This document shows, piece by piece, positions 60,031 through 64,000 of a stretch of DNA of 64,000 bases (position 1 is the first letter of the stretch; each line of letters starts with the position of its first letter). The notes below the pieces were generated by a model. The model saw only the letters and a list, made by a program, of their open reading frames with translations. It had not been told where the DNA came from and searched no databases. Location of the stretch: positions 93,017-157,016 of the forward strand of contig NZ_JALOCF010000004.1 in assembly GCF_023227905.1 (NCBI RefSeq). Direction: 5' to 3'. Source of the DNA: Methylobacter sp. (GTDB lineage Bacteria; Pseudomonadota; Gammaproteobacteria; Methylococcales; Methylomonadaceae). The translations under genes were made by a program, and so were the position numbers.

Positions 60031-60889
60031 GTTTTTACTCTAAAGTTGGGCATAAAAAACTTTTTGGTGACCGTTCTCGATAAACGCTCAAATTATGAAC
60101 GTCTACTGAGGACTCGTACCGGGGCGGTGGGCTACATATCATAATCGCAGTCATACAACCTAAGACCGCGGTGGCGGTAGCCATCGGAGTGGATGAAATG
60201 CGTCAGGTACATGCTGATAGCTCAAAGCCGAGTGAGGTGCATTTTTTGGGTCACCATCGCTGCTCACTCGTCCAGCTTCGAAAGTTTTCTATTTTAACCT
60301 AAAAAACGTTATAAAAACATAGAAAACCCATGTGTTATGTTGTGGCTGCGTTAAAACGGTTAATCTGTTTGATCATTTAGTGTCGGTATATTGGATAAGG
60401 ATAACCTTGAAGCCTTGGCGGGACAGTCCCAGCCGTTTTTAGATGCGTAAGATTAAGCTGCAGTATCCAATTATTTTTAGCTGTAGTTCTGTTGGTTTTT
60501 GGCATTGTCGAACGGCAAGGGTAGGCATGGAATATGCTTTTAATGTCCTTTAATACGAGGGGCAGCCAGCTTCGGCTGCCGCATTCTTTCAAAAACTAAA
60601 GATTAAAGAAGTGCCGTATGAAAGTAATATGAATAGAGATTTATTCTATATATAATTGAGCTAAAGTCTCGCAAAAACAGCTACATTTGTTGATATGTTA
60701 TTGTGAAACATTCGCTTCAAAGCGGAAGGATAAGATTGAGCCTGATATTAGGGCCTTATAAATGTCCTGTTACAAAGCTTTTAGCGAGAACGGATCAATA
60801 ACCAAGCCGCAAAAGCCGTTTTGTCGGCACGAGAAAAATGCCGCTTGCTTGGCAAGGCTTAAAGTGAAGTATGACTGGTAAACTACCAA
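60031..60889. other. Long noncoding region upstream of EF-G and HDOD genes
   Basis: 859 nt with divergent genes on each side. It contains a hairpin at 60561-60580 (ggcagcc-agcttc-ggctgcc), a purine-rich tract near 60640-60670 and AT-rich parts. No gene was recognised on either strand. An open frame at 60377-60592 (minus) has no protein-like features. The region may carry promoters and a small RNA, but I cannot point to one. Confidence 0.45.
60561..60580. terminator. Isolated 7-bp hairpin
   Basis: ggcagcc and ggctgcc pair around agcttc, followed by gcattctttc. It looks like a weak terminator without a gene on the plus strand to end, which could indicate an unannotated small transcript starting upstream. 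Confidence 0.3.
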
Positions 60890-62404
60890 ATGACACCAAA
60901 GAATAATCCTCTAGAACTTAATTTAATCGAAATGGACACGGAAACGGTTTCTTCCAAAACTATAGCGGAGCCCCGCTCCCTTAGTGAGTGGACGCACGTG
61001 TTATGTAATGAAGAAATGCCGATATTTTCCAATACTGCATTAAGTGTTCATGACGTGTTGAGCGATGATAGGAAAGGTGCTATGGAATTGGCTTCTGTTA
61101 TTTTGCAGGATCCGAATCTGACGGTTAAGTTATTAAAAATCAGTAACACGCCTCATTACAATCCGTCGCGCCAGAAAATGGTTACTGTATCACGGGCCAT
61201 TATTATGCTTGGTTCCGAGGTTATTCGTGAGTTAACACTGGTTTGTTCCTTTTTAGAATGCATCCTATCTGCGATCAACAAACAGCAGGCCAGTGAAGAA
61301 ATAGCTCAAGCTATTCATGCTGCGGTGCATGCAAAGTCCATAGCGATAGCGGCAAACGATTCACTGCCGGAAGAAATTTTTATTGCCACGTTACTTAATC
61401 ATATCGGCAGTATCTCTTTCTGGTGTTTTTGCGGTGAACAGGGAGAGCGCATTCAAGCTTTAATAAATAAAGGAAAGTGCAGTCGCGAAGAAGCGGAAAT
61501 ACAAGTGCTAGGCTTTAAATTGACGGAACTGGGCACTTGCTTAAGTAAAGCCTGGAAATTAGGCGGCTTGATTGAGGAATCTATCAAGCCGGGGGTAAAG
61601 TCTAAAAATCCCAGAGTTGGTTTGGTTCACTTAGGGTATGAAATTACCGAGGCGTTAAAAGAAGGAGCAAGTTCAGCAAAGTATAATGCTTGTATCAGGA
61701 AGATCGAGGCTCTTACCAAGGAGCCTCAAAAAGACATAATTGAAAAGCTCCAAAATAATACGGCTAATGCCTCTGATATGGCTTGCCAATTTGGCGCCAC
61801 CGATGCCGCCATGCTCATTCAAAGCCGTCTAAATAATGCTGTCGACTTGGAAGAGCCAGCGCCGGATATTGATAAAAAACAACTGCAACTTCATATTTCG
61901 CAAGACATAGTCTCAATAATAAGCGACCAAATCGATATCAATTTGTTGCTTGAAACGGTGCTTGAGGGGATTCATCGGGGTATCGGCATGGATCGAACTA
62001 TCTTTTCCCTGTTAGTCTCCGATAAACAGTCACTTAAAGAAAAGCTGTCATTGGGCTGGCGCAAGGATTCGTATGAAAACAAGGTCGTTTTCAATGTTTC
62101 GGAAACACCCCCCAATATTTTTTTCCATGCTCTGGCCGGTACTCAAGCGTTCTGGGCCAAACCTTTGGTTAACACTAAGCTTTACATGCTCAGGGATATC
62201 AATGTGGTCGGAAAAAATGAATGTTTTATGATGCCGGTTTTTTCCAATAATATACCGATCGGGCTAATTTATGCCGATCGAGGGATTACTAACCAACCGT
62301 TAACTGAAGAAGATTTTAGCGCCTTTAAATACTTTTCCCAGCAGGCGAATATAGGTCTTACCGTTTACCGTATGCAGCGCACAGTCAATGGGAAAATTGA
62401 TTAA
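60890..62404 (+). CDS. HDOD domain protein with C-terminal GAF
   Basis: A 504-residue cytoplasmic signalling protein. The HDOD domain (about 30-270) has IFSNTALSVHDVLSDDRKGA, ELASVILQDPNLTVKLLKIS and ATLLNHIGSISFWCFCGEQG; the HD metal residues are not kept as a pair, which is normal for HDOD. A GAF-like domain (about 330-495) follows: QDIVSIISDQIDINLLLETV, LEGIHRGIGMDRTIFSLLVS, IGLIYADRGITNQPLTEEDF. HDOD-GAF proteins act in two-component or c-di-GMP circuits. The gene is convergent with aat, 7 nt apart. Confidence 0.9.
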   Translation: MTPKNNPLELNLIEMDTETVSSKTIAEPRSLSEWTHVLCNEEMPIFSNTALSVHDVLSDDRKGAMELASVILQDPNLTVKLLKISNTPHYNPSRQKMVTVSRAIIMLGSEVIRELTLVCSFLECILSAINKQQASEEIAQAIHAAVHAKSIAIAANDSLPEEIFIATLLNHIGSISFWCFCGEQGERIQALINKGKCSREEAEIQVLGFKLTELGTCLSKAWKLGGLIEESIKPGVKSKNPRVGLVHLGYEITEALKEGASSAKYNACIRKIEALTKEPQKDIIEKLQNNTANASDMACQFGATDAAMLIQSRLNNAVDLEEPAPDIDKKQLQLHISQDIVSIISDQIDINLLLETVLEGIHRGIGMDRTIFSLLVSDKQSLKEKLSLGWRKDSYENKVVFNVSETPPNIFFHALAGTQAFWAKPLVNTKLYMLRDINVVGKNECFMMPVFSNNIPIGLIYADRGITNQPLTEEDFSAFKYFSQQANIGLTVYRMQRTVNGKID

Positions 62405-62411
62405 ACGGCGG

Positions 62412-63107
62412 TTATTGAGCGTGCCAGGCGGATGGGCTGGCAGGGCTATCGCAGTATTGATCAAGTAGTTTTATGAACCAGTCCCGCTCAATCTCTTGGG
62501 CGCCAAAGCCTTCCAAATGCGTTGTATGCACTTGGCAGTCTATCAACTGGTAATCCCAGGATTTAAGTTGCTGAACCAGGGTGGCAAAAGCTACTTTAGA
62601 GGCGTCGGTTCTGGTATGAAACATGGACTCGCCAAAAAAAACCTGTCCCAGCGCGACGCCGTATAATCCGCCAACCAGTTCGTCGCCAATCCAGGTTTCA
62701 ACCGAATGAGCAAATCCGGCCTGATGCAGCTGATTATAAGCGACATTGATTTCTGCTGTTATCCAAGTGCCTGCGGTGTCCTTACGGGGGTTTGCGCAGG
62801 CGGCAATAACTTCATTAAAGGCTTGGTCAAAGGTTACTGAAAAAATGCTTTTACGCAGGGTTTTGCGCAAACTACGGGAAATAATCAGTTTATCCGGAAA
62901 TAAAACCAGGCGCGGGTCCGGCGACCACCACAAGATAGGCTCATCGGGGTTATACCAAGGAAATATTCCATGGCGATAGGCGTTCAACAGTCGATGCTGG
63001 GACAGGCAGCCGCCGACCGCAATCAAGCCGTCCGGTTCGCGGAGAGCTTGGTGCGCCAAGGGGAAATCCTGCTCAGGATTTAAGGGGTCAAGAACGGTCA
63101 GTCGCAT
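62412..63107 (-). CDS. aat: Leucyl/phenylalanyl-tRNA-protein transferase
   Basis: Adds Leu or Phe from aminoacyl-tRNA to the N-terminus of Arg/Lys-ending proteins, marking them for ClpAP. It has 231 residues with FPLAHQALREPDGLIAVGGC, the signature RHGIFPWYNPDEPILWWSPD, AGFAHSVETWIGDELVGGLY, GVALGQVFFGESMFHTRTDA, and LIDCQVHTTHLEGFGAQEIE. clpA and clpS are not in the window. trxB follows on the same strand upstream, so a trxB-aat order like that of E. coli is kept. Confidence 0.96.
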   Translation of the reverse strand: MRLTVLDPLNPEQDFPLAHQALREPDGLIAVGGCLSQHRLLNAYRHGIFPWYNPDEPILWWSPDPRLVLFPDKLIISRSLRKTLRKSIFSVTFDQAFNEVIAACANPRKDTAGTWITAEINVAYNQLHQAGFAHSVETWIGDELVGGLYGVALGQVFFGESMFHTRTDASKVAFATLVQQLKSWDYQLIDCQVHTTHLEGFGAQEIERDWFIKLLDQYCDSPASPSAWHAQ

Positions 63108-63165
63108 GGTCTAATTTAAAGTATGGAGCGGAAAGACTAGAGCAGTCATTATGTCCAAATGTAGT

Positions 63166-64000
63166 TTAACCGACTAACTCGTCAAGGAATTTTTCCGCAT
63201 CCAGTGCCGCCATACAGCCTGCGCCCGCTGAAGTAATGGCTTGCTTATAAACAGAGTCCATCACATCGCCGGCAGCAAATACACCTTCAACGCTGGTGGC
63301 AGTGACGTTTCCGTGAATGCCGCTTTTGACTTTAATATAGCCGTGCTCCATTTCCAGTTGACCCTCAAAAAGACCGGTATTGGGCGTGTGACCAATGGCT
63401 ATGAATACGCCGTGCACATCCAGTTCTTTGGTTGAACCGTCCAGAGCGTTTTTAATCCTGAGGCCGGTAACGCCCATGTCGTCTCCCAGCACTTCGTCCA
63501 GCTGATGATTCCATTCAATGGCGACATTGCCGTTTTGCGATTTTTCAAGGAGCTTGTCGGAGAGGATTTTTTCGGAGCGGAATTTGTCGCGGCGATGCAC
63601 GACAGTGACCTTCGATGCGATATTGGACAAATACAGCGCTTCTTCAACAGCCGTATTGCCGCCGCCGATGACCGCAACGGGTTTATTCCTGTAGAAAAAG
63701 CCGTCGCAGGTGGCGCAAGCTGACACCCCCTTGCCTTTGAAAGCATCCTCGGATTCCAGGCCCAAATATCGCGCCGAAGCGCCGGTTGCAATAATCAGCG
63801 CATCGCAGGTATAGGTGCCGGAATCGCCGGTCAAGGTGAAAGGGCGGGCGGACAAGTCGGCCGTGTGAATGTGGTCGAAAATTATCTCGGTATTGAAGCG
63901 TTCGGCATGATTAAGCATTCTTTCCATCAGCGCCGGTCCTTGCAAACCCTCGATATCGCCGGGCCAGTTGTCGACTTCGGTTGTGGTCGTCAACTGGCCG
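63166..64000 (-). CDS. trxB: Thioredoxin reductase (N-terminus outside window)
   Basis: An NADPH-FAD flavoenzyme that keeps thioredoxin reduced. The window holds about 277 residues, beginning at GQLTTTTEVDNWPGDIEGLQ; the FAD-binding N-terminus lies beyond 64000. The redox Cys pair is in SACATCDGFF, followed by the NADPH fold VIGGGNTAVEEALYLSN and HRRDKFRS. The C-terminal FAD stretch is GVFAAGDVMDSVYKQAITSA. An apparent TTG start at 63993 is only a window-edge effect. Confidence 0.96.
   Translation of the reverse strand, partial: GQLTTTTEVDNWPGDIEGLQGPALMERMLNHAERFNTEIIFDHIHTADLSARPFTLTGDSGTYTCDALIIATGASARYLGLESEDAFKGKGVSACATCDGFFYRNKPVAVIGGGNTAVEEALYLSNIASKVTVVHRRDKFRSEKILSDKLLEKSQNGNVAIEWNHQLDEVLGDDMGVTGLRIKNALDGSTKELDVHGVFIAIGHTPNTGLFEGQLEMEHGYIKVKSGIHGNVTATSVEGVFAAGDVMDSVYKQAITSAGAGCMAALDAEKFLDELVG

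Overview
The window looks like chromosome of a gammaproteobacterium with roughly 50% GC. It carries an LPS export permease pair, a ubiquinone gene block (ubiE-ubiJ-ubiB plus ubiC), a System I cytochrome c maturation operon, cmoB, rluB, slyX and an rpoZ-spoT-ridA-recG block. All of these are typical of that class. The gene order hslV-hslU-DUF971-ubiE-ubiJ-ubiB, the many short palindromic repeats and the kai genes made me think of the Methylococcales (type I methanotrophs). No methane oxidation gene is present, so that placement is an inference.

Layout. 0-2.2 kb: end of lptF, lptG and a gamma-carbonic anhydrase. 2.3-7.25 kb: a kai clock-like operon (kaiC, two kaiB, a PAS-histidine kinase-receiver hybrid). 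It sits between a decayed 3' fragment of aroE and the intact aroE. 7.26-11.9 kb: aroE, a small membrane protein gene, hemB, an MlaC-like periplasmic protein and cmoB. 11.9-13.4 kb: an AT-richer KAP P-loop NTPase with a long palindrome upstream. 13.4-20.3 kb, mostly minus strand: ubiC, recG, ridA, spoT, rpoZ, pgk. 20.6-26.7 kb, minus strand: a thioredoxin-fold protein, ubiB, ubiJ, ubiE, DUF971, hslU, hslV. 26.8-27.7 kb: a DUF4126 membrane protein and two identical tRNA-Phe genes. 27.9-36.4 kb looks accessory: a very large GH94-like protein, a frameshifted hicA with intact hicB, a GIY-YIG nuclease-like gene, a secreted lipase, a GH30 glycosidase and several repeat elements. 36.8-42.4 kb: yciO-type gene, M50 protease, scpA, scpB, rluB, a diguanylate cyclase, tRNA-Leu. 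42.6-54.3 kb: rnr-rlmB, the complete ccmABCDEF-dsbE-ccmH-ccmI set, hemN, slyX. 54.4-64 kb: a phosphotransferase, an Smr protein, surE-pcm, an EF-G paralogue, an HDOD-GAF protein, aat and the 3' part of trxB.

The most unusual parts are as follows. (1) The KaiC has a Ser-Ser pair at the autophosphorylation position and a C-terminal coiled-coil tail, with two kaiB genes and a kinase but no kaiA; the aroE relic beside it suggests how the block arrived. (2) The 27.9-36.4 kb region follows tandem tRNA-Phe genes and carries a stand-alone GIY-YIG protein with a possible HTH tail, plus a broken toxin with its antitoxin intact. (3) At least five families of short palindromic repeats occur, several with two or three copies in this window, one nested inside another. 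(4) The scpB and rluB frames may overlap by 92 nt in a repeat-rich stretch.

I saw no CRISPR array, rRNA, intact insertion sequence or prophage. All similarity statements are by eye against remembered families; no search was run.
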